DNA of 29,673 bases from a virus. Every line of letters begins with the position of its first letter. The first letter of the stretch is position 1. The stretch is taken from positions 1-29,673 of IMG/VR virus record IMGVR_UViG_3300031977_002878. One strand, 5' to 3'. This document shows positions 1 through 4,901 of this stretch, one piece after another. The notes below the pieces were generated by a model that worked only from the letters and a program-made list of their open reading frames with translations, had not been told where the DNA came from and searched no databases. The position numbers and the translations under genes are program-made.

Positions 1-8
1 ACCCTCAT
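1..8 (-). CDS. Start of a leftward gene cut by the window edge
   Basis: An ATG on the minus strand at 8-6 overlaps the TGA of the gene to its right in the ATGA arrangement used throughout this operon. Only two codons are visible, so nothing can be said about its product. It shows only that the leftward early operon continues beyond the window. Confidence 0.35.
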
Positions 9-235
9 GCGGCTCTCCTGTCTGTCTGTGTGATGGCCTCGGCTACCGGCAGAAAACTGGCGCGGCTCATCTGGGCTTGAGCAATGGCGTCAAGGGCGGC
101 GTACAGCGCTTCCTCGGCGGCTCGGGCGTGGCGTTCAGCCTCGGCCCTGTCGCGGGTGTAGCAACCGGCCAGGGTGACGGCGTGAGCGGCTGCGTGGCAA
201 AGGTCACGAGCGCGGGAAAGGTGGGAGGCGATCAT
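5..235 (-). CDS. Small hypothetical protein of leftward early operon
   Basis: This encodes 76 residues, rich in Ala, Arg and His, probably mostly helical. I recognise no family. The middle (about residues 28-55) has a regular Ala/Glu pattern suggesting a long amphipathic helix. The ATG at 235-233 overlaps the end of the upstream gene by 4 bases, so translation is probably coupled. It belongs to the operon driven from PL near 1372-1400. In lambda-like phages this position holds recombination, host-takeover or excision functions, but nothing in the protein points to one of these. Confidence 0.65.
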   Translation of the reverse strand: MIASHLSRARDLCHAAAHAVTLAGCYTRDRAEAERHARAAEEALYAALDAIAQAQMSRASFLPVAEAITQTDRRAA

Positions 236-477
236 GACGGGGCTCCCGTGGCCTTGATGAGGTCGCGAACTTGCTCCCCGAGCGGGGTCAGAACCGCGAA
301 GCCGTACCGACCGTTTGGGCTTGCTGGTGGGACGTGGAACACGCCCTTCCGCAGCAGCGAGCGAACCGTAACCATCGTGAAGTCGCCGCTGATGCAGCCG
401 CGCTCAACGAACCGGCGCTGCGGCAAAGTCAGGCGCTTGTAGGTGGCCCGAACGGCGGCCTCTGGGTGTCCGCTCAT
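232..477 (-). CDS. Small hypothetical protein, possibly winged-helix-like
   Basis: This encodes 81 residues. The pattern of helix, helix (TLPQRRFVERG, VRSLLRKGVF) and then a short turn with a C-terminal helix (LTPLGEQVRDLI) looks like a small winged helix-turn-helix, but the similarity is only general. Its C terminus, KATGAPS, nearly matches that of the gene at 584-880. The DNA encoding it includes GGGAG, which can serve as the ribosome site of the next gene. Its start overlaps the 37-residue gene upstream by 4 bases. Confidence 0.7.
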   Translation of the reverse strand: MSGHPEAAVRATYKRLTLPQRRFVERGCISGDFTMVTVRSLLRKGVFHVPPASPNGRYGFAVLTPLGEQVRDLIKATGAPS

Positions 478-587
478 GCCGCGTCCTCCGCATAGTCAGG
501 GTTAAACCCCCACCCGTCTGCATTGGCCTTAGCCGCTGCAATGTCCTCTTCGTCGGGGGTGAAGTCGTGGTCAGGGGCTTCGGTCAT
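474..587 (-). CDS. 37-residue highly acidic peptide
   Basis: This is a short reading frame that fills the only gap in the leftward operon. ATG at 587-585 overlaps the TGA of the upstream gene, and its own TGA at 476-474 overlaps the ATG of the downstream gene. About a third of the residues are Asp or Glu and there are no Cys, so the product is a small, strongly negative peptide. The precise 4-base overlaps on both sides are the main evidence that it is real. No family is recognised. Confidence 0.65.
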   Translation of the reverse strand: MTEAPDHDFTPDEEDIAAAKANADGWGFNPDYAEDAA

Positions 588-880
588 GTCGGGGCTCCCG
601 TGGCCTTGGAAATGGCTCGCTCTGCTTGCCCGATGGTGTCCCAAAGCGCCGATCCGATCAGGCTCGCGTCCTCGGTGACTGCTAGATGGTGCCGGGCCAC
701 AATGGCGTTGCCTAGAAGCTGTCGCAGCGCCTCCAGTAGTTCCGGTGCAGCTGCTATAAGGCGCTCGTTCTCAGCAATGTTGCTGTCCAGCGCCTCGTCG
801 CCGTTGTGGCACAGGCCGTAATATCCGTCGGCTCCGTACTCACAGAACCACGGCCCCGGCGTATGCGTTGCCCCGGTCAT
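584..880 (-). CDS. Phage conserved hypothetical (NERLIAAAPELLEAL family)
   Basis: This encodes 98 residues. It begins THTPGPW and carries NERLIAAAPELLEALRQLL at about residues 38-56, followed by a helix ending AISKATG. This arrangement is a familiar small protein of many proteobacterial phages, with no assigned biochemical role. The family is normally found among early genes, as here. The protein ends KATGAPT, and that DNA also carries a GGGAG ribosome site for the next gene. Start ATG 880-878 overlaps the upstream TGA by 4 bases. Confidence 0.8.
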   Translation of the reverse strand: MTGATHTPGPWFCEYGADGYYGLCHNGDEALDSNIAENERLIAAAPELLEALRQLLGNAIVARHHLAVTEDASLIGSALWDTIGQAERAISKATGAPT

Positions 881-1155
881 GCCGCTACCCCTTCACGGGT
901 AGCGGCTTCGCGGGTCAGCTCGGCGCATCTGGCGTAGGCCGCTACCGCGATCAGGTAGCGAGCGCTCGGCTCGTAGGTTTTCACCACGGACTCAATCAGG
1001 AATTCGCTGTCATCGGCGGCAAACGCCCGTTCGCCGAGCGCGAGTCCGTCGTCGCGATACTCGTTGGCGTTCAACCACGCCTGCGCCGACCCATCGCTTT
1101 CGTCTGCGTAGGACTGGCGGGCGTTTTCGATCCGGTCTTCTTCGGCGCGGGTCAT
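877..1155 (-). CDS. Small hypothetical protein
   Basis: This encodes 92 residues with an acidic N-terminal half and an Ala-rich C-terminal helix (residues about 55-85). I recognise no family, signal peptide or membrane segment. It is the second gene of the PL operon and overlaps its neighbours by 4 bases on both sides, so it is probably co-translated with them. A function cannot be inferred. Confidence 0.7.
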   Translation of the reverse strand: MTRAEEDRIENARQSYADESDGSAQAWLNANEYRDDGLALGERAFAADDSEFLIESVVKTYEPSARYLIAVAAYARCAELTREAATREGVAA

Positions 1156-1346
1156 GTCGGCACCTCAACGACGCGCCGCAACATGCAGGTTGCGTTGGCA
1201 TGTCTCTCGCGAGCCGCCACGTCCTCAATGTCGGCATTGGCGGCATATGCGGACTTAAAGCGGCTGCCCCCCACGATCCATCCACCGTACTTAGCGCCGA
1301 CATAAACTGCGACGGCGTAGGGGGTGCTTGTGTTCTTGCGTGCCAT
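1152..1346 (-). CDS. First gene of leftward early operon, hypothetical
   Basis: This encodes 64 residues from the ATG at 1346-1344. That start was chosen because a GGGAG ribosome site lies about 9 bases upstream. The longer open frame to 1412 would start inside the PL promoter and operator. The N-terminal half is probably beta-rich (AVAVYVGAKYGGWIVGG) and the rest helical. It is the promoter-proximal gene of the PL operon, about 20 bases from the predicted transcription start. No family is recognised. Confidence 0.7.
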   Translation of the reverse strand: MARKNTSTPYAVAVYVGAKYGGWIVGGSRFKSAYAANADIEDVAARERHANATCMLRRVVEVPT

Positions 1347-1371
1347 GTCGGCGCTCCCTGTTGATGAGAGC

Positions 1372-1400
1372 AAGTTACGCGCGGTAACGGATAGACGCAA
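1372..1400 (-). promoter_or_regulatory. PL: leftward early promoter
   Basis: On the minus strand, -35 TTGCGT (1400-1395), a 17-base spacer and -10 TAACTT (1377-1372) precede the leftward operon. Predicted transcription starts near 1365, leaving a short leader with a GGGAG ribosome site before the ATG at 1346. The perfect operator 1374-1388 covers the spacer and -10, so a bound repressor would block polymerase. Confidence 0.6.
1374..1388. promoter_or_regulatory. Operator OL1 (GTTAC-N5-GTAAC, perfect)
   Basis: The 15-bp inverted repeat GTTACGCGCGGTAAC overlaps the PL -10. The same arms and 5-base spacer recur at 1910-1924 over the PR -10, which marks it as a binding site for the repressor, the Cro-like protein or both. 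Confidence 0.65.
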
Positions 1401-1407
1401 GCAGAAA

Positions 1408-1422
1408 ATCACTCACGGTAAC
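1408..1422. promoter_or_regulatory. Operator OL2 (degenerate left arm)
   Basis: ATCAC-TCACG-GTAAC has one perfect arm and one arm with two mismatches. It lies 34 bp centre-to-centre from OL1, the same distance as between the two OR sites. It sits upstream of the PL -35. Confidence 0.4.
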
Positions 1423-1464
1423 GCAATCGGCCATTATTTCAGGCGGCGTCCGCTTCTGGCGTGG

Positions 1465-1851
1465 CTATCCGGCAATCTTTAAAAGCTGCTCAATCGCATC
1501 GGCCACTGCGGTGCGCCGGGCCTCCGGGGCCTCTCGATAGGCGTTGATTATGCGGCGCTCGTTCGGGGTCAGCTCGGGCTCTGCGGTAAGGGGCTGGCCT
1601 TCGCCTGTCAGGAGCCAGGTCCAGTTGACCCCGAACTTCTTGGCGAAGCGTGCGGCTGTCTGGTGGTCTAGGGCAATGTGCTTTGACGAGTCCGGGCGGC
1701 GCTCATAGGCGCGGTATGTCCCCGGCTTGAGGCCGATGCTTTCGGCGGCGGCTTCGGCGTTCGGTGACAGGCCGTTCTCTTCCTGCCAGCGCATCCGAGA
1801 CCAGCGCAGCCGGTCCCAAGTGCCTTCGGTGTCCTGCCATCGCGTTTTCAT
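1465..1851 (-). CDS. CI-like repressor with helix-turn-helix
   Basis: This encodes 128 residues from the ATG at 1851-1849, which fits the adjacent promoter; an in-frame extension to 1941 would run through the operators. Residues about 25-82 form an XRE-type helix-turn-helix domain: PNAEAAAESIGLKPGTYRAYE followed by AARFAKKFGVNWTWLLTGEG, the typical end of phage repressor DNA-binding domains. The C terminus (90-128) is a short helical tail, probably for oligomerisation. There is no S24/LexA-type self-cleaving domain, so induction must work differently from lambda CI. It is divergent from the Cro-like gene, with two operators between them. It is the likely keeper of lysogeny. Confidence 0.85.
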   Translation of the reverse strand: MKTRWQDTEGTWDRLRWSRMRWQEENGLSPNAEAAAESIGLKPGTYRAYERRPDSSKHIALDHQTAARFAKKFGVNWTWLLTGEGQPLTAEPELTPNERRIINAYREAPEARRTAVADAIEQLLKIAG

Positions 1852-1887
1852 GCGCCAGATATTACGGGCGGGAACGGCACTACGGGT
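1852..1887 (-). promoter_or_regulatory. PRM-like promoter for the repressor
   Basis: The minus-strand -10 TAATAT (1864-1859) is near consensus, but the -35 position holds only ACCCGT, a poor match. The degenerate operator 1876-1890 overlaps this weak -35, which suits activation by bound repressor. The predicted start, near 1852, coincides with the repressor ATG, so the message may be leaderless. Confidence 0.5.
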
Positions 1888-1890
1888 AAC
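1876..1890. promoter_or_regulatory. Operator OR2 (degenerate left arm)
   Basis: GGCAC-TACGG-GTAAC has one perfect and one two-mismatch arm. It lies 34 bp from OR1, matching the OL pair, and overlaps the -35 region of the repressor promoter. Confidence 0.45.
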
Positions 1891-1897
1891 TTTGCGC

Positions 1898-1926
1898 TTG
1901 ATTGGTCCGGTTACTGCGAGTAACGT
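1898..1926 (+). promoter_or_regulatory. PR: rightward early promoter
   Basis: -35 TTGATT (1898-1903), a 17-base spacer and -10 TAACGT (1921-1926). The layout is the same as PL. Predicted initiation falls at about 1933, the first base of the Cro-like ATG. Confidence 0.6.
1910..1924. promoter_or_regulatory. Operator OR1 (GTTAC-N5-GTAAC, perfect)
   Basis: GTTACTGCGAGTAAC has the same arms and spacing as OL1. It covers the PR spacer and the first four bases of the -10. Confidence 0.65.
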
Positions 1927-1932
1927 GGCCAC

Positions 1933-2118
1933 ATGACGCACTCCGAAATCGTAGGCACCCTTGGCGCAAAAGCTATCGCGGACCGCATCGGCGTTCCCGC
2001 TGGTCGCGTCCGGGTTTGGAAGGCCCGCAAGGTCATTCCCCGGTCCGCATGGGCCGAGCTGATCGACGCCTTCCCGACCGTCACGCTTGAGCTGTTGAAG
2101 GCTGGCGAGGCCGGATGA
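1933..2118 (+). CDS. Cro-like helix-turn-helix regulator
   Basis: This encodes 61 residues: a short N-terminal helix, then a helix-turn-helix (GAKAIADRIGVPAGRVRVWKARK, about residues 11-33) and a C-terminal helix with PRSAWAELIDAF. The size and position, divergent from the repressor and first after PR, are those of Cro-family repressors that drive the lytic choice. No ribosome site is visible and the PR start falls on or next to the ATG, so translation may be leaderless. The assignment rests on fold pattern and position rather than a specific family signature. Confidence 0.8.
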   Translation: MTHSEIVGTLGAKAIADRIGVPAGRVRVWKARKVIPRSAWAELIDAFPTVTLELLKAGEAG

Positions 2119-2119
2119 T

Positions 2120-2383
2120 CTACCCGATCCCCAATATCGCCGCGACCCTTTCCAGCCGGGCCAATGCCTCGGGTGCGCGGGCTGGCGTCACATGGGGTGA
2201 GCGTAGTTTCACGACCCTTTGCATGGCCGACCGCTGTTCCAGAAACCGCCGCATCTTGAGGATGGTTCGCCGCATCTTCCGGGTGCTGCCCCGTGATTGC
2301 GCGAACACCATTGCCGCGACCATTTCGGCTGCGGACTCGTCTGAGATTGTCAGGTCTGGAAGTCGGTTGGGCTCCGGCGGCAC
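2120..2383 (-). CDS. Leftward small basic hypothetical protein
   Basis: This encodes 87 residues from GTG 2383-2381. The start was chosen for its AAGGAG ribosome site 7 bases upstream; an in-frame GTG at 2410 has no such site. The middle (residues about 33-65) is a basic helical segment rich in Arg and Met. No family is recognised. It faces the Cro-like gene tail-to-tail, with one base between the stop codons. Its orientation, against PR, is unusual for this position. The plus-strand reading of the region has a Ser/Arg/Cys-rich composition and is probably not coding. Confidence 0.55.
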   Translation of the reverse strand: MPPEPNRLPDLTISDESAAEMVAAMVFAQSRGSTRKMRRTILKMRRFLEQRSAMQRVVKLRSPHVTPARAPEALARLERVAAILGIG

Positions 2384-2513
2384 CGTAGAACTCCTTATGT
2401 GGAATCCCACGGTTGCGCCGTACGGCTCCGCTTACAACCCACCCGCCCGCACAGTTTCGTGTGTGAGGGGAATCTCGGTTTCTACGGTTGCGGTTGACTT
2501 TCACCAGACCATG

Positions 2514-2541
2514 AAAAAAGCGGCCCCACTACAGGACCGCT
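2514..2541 (-). terminator. Intrinsic terminator of the gene at 2529-2762
   Basis: On the minus strand an 8-bp stem (AGCGGTCC with GGGCCGCT, one G-T pair) encloses a 7-base loop and is followed by six T. The TAG stop of the gene lies within the hairpin. Confidence 0.75.
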
Positions 2542-2762
2542 CCCTCTGCTGCCTTCAAGTATTTGGCCGCGCACCGTTCAAGGGTGCGGGCAATCTCGTC
2601 CGGTTGCCGGAGGGCTTCGGCGCTGCAACGCCTAGCCGCCTCCGCAAACCTGTCGCTTCCCCAGTCGATCACCTTCCTTGCCGGGAAATCCACGGTGATG
2701 ATCTGGGCCACGTCGTCGTCTCCAAGTCCGCCAGACCAGTGCGGCCCGTGTCGGTCATTCAT
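2529..2762 (-). CDS. Leftward small hypothetical protein
   Basis: This encodes 77 residues from ATG 2762-2760. The C-terminal half is helical (RFAEAARRCSAEALRQ, then EIARTLERCAAKYLKAAEG). No family is recognised. Its stop codon sits in a strong minus-strand terminator, good evidence that it is a real, independently transcribed gene. Its start lies in a 7+7 bp inverted repeat (2753-2770) facing the rightward replication operon, so the repeat may control both directions. The ribosome site is weak. Confidence 0.6.
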   Translation of the reverse strand: MNDRHGPHWSGGLGDDDVAQIITVDFPARKVIDWGSDRFAEAARRCSAEALRQPDEIARTLERCAAKYLKAAEGAVL

Positions 2763-2770
2763 CAATGACC
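2753..2770. promoter_or_regulatory. Inverted repeat at divergent gene starts
   Basis: GGTCATT-CATC-AATGACC has perfect 7-base arms. It overlaps the ATG of the leftward gene and lies 19 bases before the start chosen for the rightward HTH gene. It is a possible operator, unlike the GTTAC sites. Confidence 0.35.
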
Positions 2771-2788
2771 CAGACAGGAACAGACTTC

Positions 2789-3157
2789 ATGCCCGCCCCT
2801 CGGCAACTTTTCGACCCGCGTATGGCGGAGGCGCTTGCCGCCCTGCTGAACCAGAAACACACGACCGCGAAGCAGATCGCCCGCGCGTACCAGATCGACC
2901 CGTCAACCGCTGAGAACCTCCGCAAGGGGCACCTGTCCGTGCCGACCTTGGAGAAGGTGGTCAAGGCGGAAGGCTGGGGTCTCTGGGCTGCGCTGGGGCG
3001 TGAGCTGACGGGCCTGTCCTACGAACAACACCTTCAATCCGTCATAGAGCAAGAGGCCCATGAACAAGCCCAAAGAGAAGCCGCGCGGGATCACGTTCGC
3101 CGTCTGGAAGAACGCGCCGCTGAGTTGGTCGCTGTATCTGGTCGGACTGCGGCTTAA
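2789..3157 (+). CDS. Helix-turn-helix protein with C-terminal coiled coil
   Basis: This encodes 122 residues from ATG 2789, chosen over an in-frame ATG at 2765 because AGGAACAG lies just upstream, whereas the earlier ATG has no ribosome site and lies in the inverted repeat. Residues about 18-60 form a helix-turn-helix (TTAKQIARAYQIDPSTAENLRKG). Residues about 80-115 form a charged coiled coil (EQEAHEQAQREAARDHVRRL). It is first in the rightward replication operon and is probably a transcriptional regulator. Lambda CII holds a similar place, but no homology to CII is visible. Confidence 0.7.
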   Translation: MPAPRQLFDPRMAEALAALLNQKHTTAKQIARAYQIDPSTAENLRKGHLSVPTLEKVVKAEGWGLWAALGRELTGLSYEQHLQSVIEQEAHEQAQREAARDHVRRLEERAAELVAVSGRTAA

Positions 3158-3242
3158 CCGCACCGGGTGGGTTGCCGAGCGTATCGGCGGGCGGGTCATG
3201 GCCTATGCCATCGAGCGCATGGTCAATCGGGTGTCGGCATGA
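3060..3242 (+). CDS. Small hypothetical protein overlapping upstream gene
   Basis: This encodes 60 residues, basic at the N terminus (NKPKEKPRG), with a hydrophobic stretch (about 18-30, PLSWSLYLVGLRL) too short for a confident membrane segment. It overlaps the preceding gene by 98 bases in another frame. AGAGG precedes the start. The next gene overlaps its end by 4 bases. No family is recognised. Confidence 0.55.
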   Translation: MNKPKEKPRGITFAVWKNAPLSWSLYLVGLRLNRTGWVAERIGGRVMAYAIERMVNRVSA

Positions 3243-3394
3243 TGGCCTCGGTCGGGCGGGTTTTCGTCATGACCCTCGGTCTTCTGGCAATCCGATACGG
3301 CGCTGGCCCTGACGTTCCCTTTGTTTTGGACGCCGCCTTCTGCATCGCCGGGATTGTTCTGATCTCCCTCGCCGACCGGAGGCGCGGACAATGA
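3239..3394 (+). CDS. Small two-helix membrane protein
   Basis: This encodes 51 residues from ATG 3239, overlapping the preceding stop. Two hydrophobic stretches (residues about 8-19 and 26-43) separated by GAGPDVP suggest a small inner-membrane hairpin, ending in a basic tail (DRRRGQ). Function is unknown. Such membrane peptides in phage early operons sometimes act in superinfection exclusion, but nothing specific shows that here. Confidence 0.6.
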   Translation: MMASVGRVFVMTLGLLAIRYGAGPDVPFVLDAAFCIAGIVLISLADRRRGQ

Positions 3395-3633
3395 ACCCGA
3401 ACGCCACCCCTCACCTTACCGCCGCCCTGTCATCGGCCCGCGCCTTCCTTATGGAACTGGACGCCGCCGGTAAGCAGTTGGACACGTCGGAAGCCTTTGG
3501 GGCGCGACTGACGATTAAGCGCCTGACAGCCGCTGCACAAGGCGAGATTGCCGCACTGGATGCCGCTATCGCCCTCGCCTCCGCCCCGGTGACAATCAAG
3601 CCGTATGATCCGCGATGGGGAGTGCCGTCATGA
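3391..3633 (+). CDS. Small helical hypothetical protein
   Basis: This encodes 80 residues, Ala-rich, with two predicted long helices (about 8-30 and 35-65) and a C-terminal segment IKPYDPRWGVPS. It overlaps both neighbours by 4 bases and is co-translated with them in the replication operon. No family is recognised. Confidence 0.65.
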   Translation: MNPNATPHLTAALSSARAFLMELDAAGKQLDTSEAFGARLTIKRLTAAAQGEIAALDAAIALASAPVTIKPYDPRWGVPS

Positions 3634-3791
3634 TCGCCCGCATCCTCTCCCTGTTCCGCCCCCGCCCTGCCTATCCCGTTGCCAAGGCCCGTTACGACGA
3701 CGCCAAGAGCCGGGGAGACACCCGCGCCATGAGCGAGGCATGGGGAGCGATGTTTCGGGCTCGCAATGCTGATCTGAGGGCTGGACGATGA
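3630..3791 (+). CDS. 53-residue basic hypothetical protein
   Basis: ATG 3630 overlaps the preceding stop, and TGA 3789-3791 overlaps the next ATG. The product starts MIARILSLFRPRPAYPVAKARYDDAKSR cut here to its first part for length: a short hydrophobic lead, then a basic helical segment with an Ala/Met/Arg-rich end. No family is recognised. Support comes from exact overlaps and codon use like its neighbours. Confidence 0.55.
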   Translation: MIARILSLFRPRPAYPVAKARYDDAKSRGDTRAMSEAWGAMFRARNADLRAGR

Positions 3792-3967
3792 ATGGTTCAT
3801 TCCGGCCTTCGGCCTCCATACCCACCGCGTGCGTGGTTGAAGAGTGCGTTCAACGGCAAGACGAGCTGTATTTTCTCAAGCTGGATCGCGCCCCCGGATG
3901 GGCTGTCTCTGCCGACCCCATCCCCGTTGGAACGTCAATCACGGTCAAGGACGGGAGGGTCGTATGA
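3788..3967 (+). CDS. 59-residue hypothetical protein before RusA
   Basis: ATG 3788 to TGA 3967, overlapping genes on both sides by 4 bases. The protein looks beta-rich (ELYFLKLDRAPGWAVSADP, then GTSITVKDGRVV) with two Cys at about 15 and 20. No family is recognised. It fills the space between the 53-residue gene and the resolvase. Confidence 0.6.
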   Translation: MNGSFRPSASIPTACVVEECVQRQDELYFLKLDRAPGWAVSADPIPVGTSITVKDGRVV

Positions 3968-4320
3968 CCGCCGCCTTCACCCTGCCCTTCCCCCCATCGA
4001 TCAATGGCCTGTTTGCTGGCAAGGGGCGTCGGTATTGCTCGCGCACCTACAAGGCGTGGAAGGCTTCCGCTGCGCCGTTCGTTCCGGCTGGATTGATCGC
4101 CGGACCCTACACGCTTGACCTCCTGTTTGATCGCCCAGATCGCCGCTCCCGTGACCTCGGGAACCTCGAGAAGGCCGTGTCGGATTTGCTCGTAGAGCGC
4201 GGGCTGGTCATCGACGATTCCTGCTGCGAGCGCATCACCCTTGCGTGGTCTGACGCGGCTCCGAAGCGCGAGTCCGTCGTCCACGTCACCGTCACCCCTT
4301 ACGCGAGGATTGCAGCATGA
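3964..4320 (+). CDS. rusA: RusA-family Holliday junction resolvase
   Basis: This encodes 118 residues, the usual length for RusA. It should cut Holliday junctions or branched DNA formed during phage replication and recombination as a dimer. The N terminus LPFPPSINGLF matches the family start. The core at residues 60-90 (RRSRDLGNLEKAVSDLL, then VIDDS) aligns with the metal-binding segment of E. coli RusA. There the motif is DLDN and the Asp residues D70, D72 and D91 are essential. Here D64 and D84/D85 are kept, but the D72 position is Gly66; Lys70 corresponds to K76. The family call is firm. Activity depends on whether DLGN is a tolerated variant. Confidence 0.9.
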   Translation: MTAAFTLPFPPSINGLFAGKGRRYCSRTYKAWKASAAPFVPAGLIAGPYTLDLLFDRPDRRSRDLGNLEKAVSDLLVERGLVIDDSCCERITLAWSDAAPKRESVVHVTVTPYARIAA

Positions 4321-4901
4321 GCGCCGGGGACTTCGCAACGGCCCGTCGCGGTGGCGTTACCATCCACGACCTTGGCTATGCCCGCGCCGCCATGCTGGCC
4401 GGTCACGGGTTCCAAGCCGCCGCCGCCATGATCGGCTGTTCAGAAATCACCCTTCGCGAGCGCCTTCCCGATCCGCGCAAGCCTCGCCCGCCCCTGCCGT
4501 TCAGGGTCAGCCCGGTGGTCTATGCCGTGATTGATGCCCCGCCGCCGCCAGTCGTTCGCGACGTGATCCGTCTGGGCACAACCAGCCCGATCCTGGCCCG
4601 CGACATCATCACCATCGTCAGTGAGCATTACGACATCCCGCTTGAGGCGATGACCGGCCCGCACCGGTTCCGTTCGATAGCCCGCCCCCGGCAACGCGCG
4701 TGCTTCCTGATCCGCGAATATCGCCCCAACGTCAGCTATCCCGAGATTGGCAGGTTGATGGGTGGCCGCGACCATACGACGGTCATGCACGCCGTCCGCA
4801 AGGTTGAGGAGCTGATTGCCGCCTCGCCCGAGGAGGCGGCGGAACTGGACACCCTGCGAACCGTCATTGATGCCCGTATCGCGGACCGGGGGGTGGTGTG
4901 A
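4317..4901 (+). CDS. DnaA domain-IV protein (no ATPase domain)
   Basis: This encodes 194 residues. The C-terminal part (about 92-168) is a DnaA DNA-binding domain: DIITIVSEHYDI, RQRACFLIREY, then the signature YPEIGRLMGGRDHTTVMHA at 141-159. The AAA+ ATPase of full DnaA (about 450 residues) is absent. Residues about 18-50 look like a second helix-turn-helix (HGFQAAAAMIGCSEITLRERL). It probably binds DnaA-box-like DNA to recruit or block host replication factors, or acts as a regulator. It lies next to the initiator gene with its iterons, which supports a role in origin function. Confidence 0.85.
   Translation: MSAGDFATARRGGVTIHDLGYARAAMLAGHGFQAAAAMIGCSEITLRERLPDPRKPRPPLPFRVSPVVYAVIDAPPPPVVRDVIRLGTTSPILARDIITIVSEHYDIPLEAMTGPHRFRSIARPRQRACFLIREYRPNVSYPEIGRLMGGRDHTTVMHAVRKVEELIAASPEEAAELDTLRTVIDARIADRGVV

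Noticed and set aside
1416-1464. Terminator for the repressor gene
   Set aside because: No stem with a following T-run on the minus strand could be found between the repressor stop and PL.
2115-2768. A long plus-strand open frame across the two leftward genes
   Set aside because: Its composition is Ser/Arg/Cys-rich and unlike a protein. The minus strand has a terminator, ribosome site and plausible helices.
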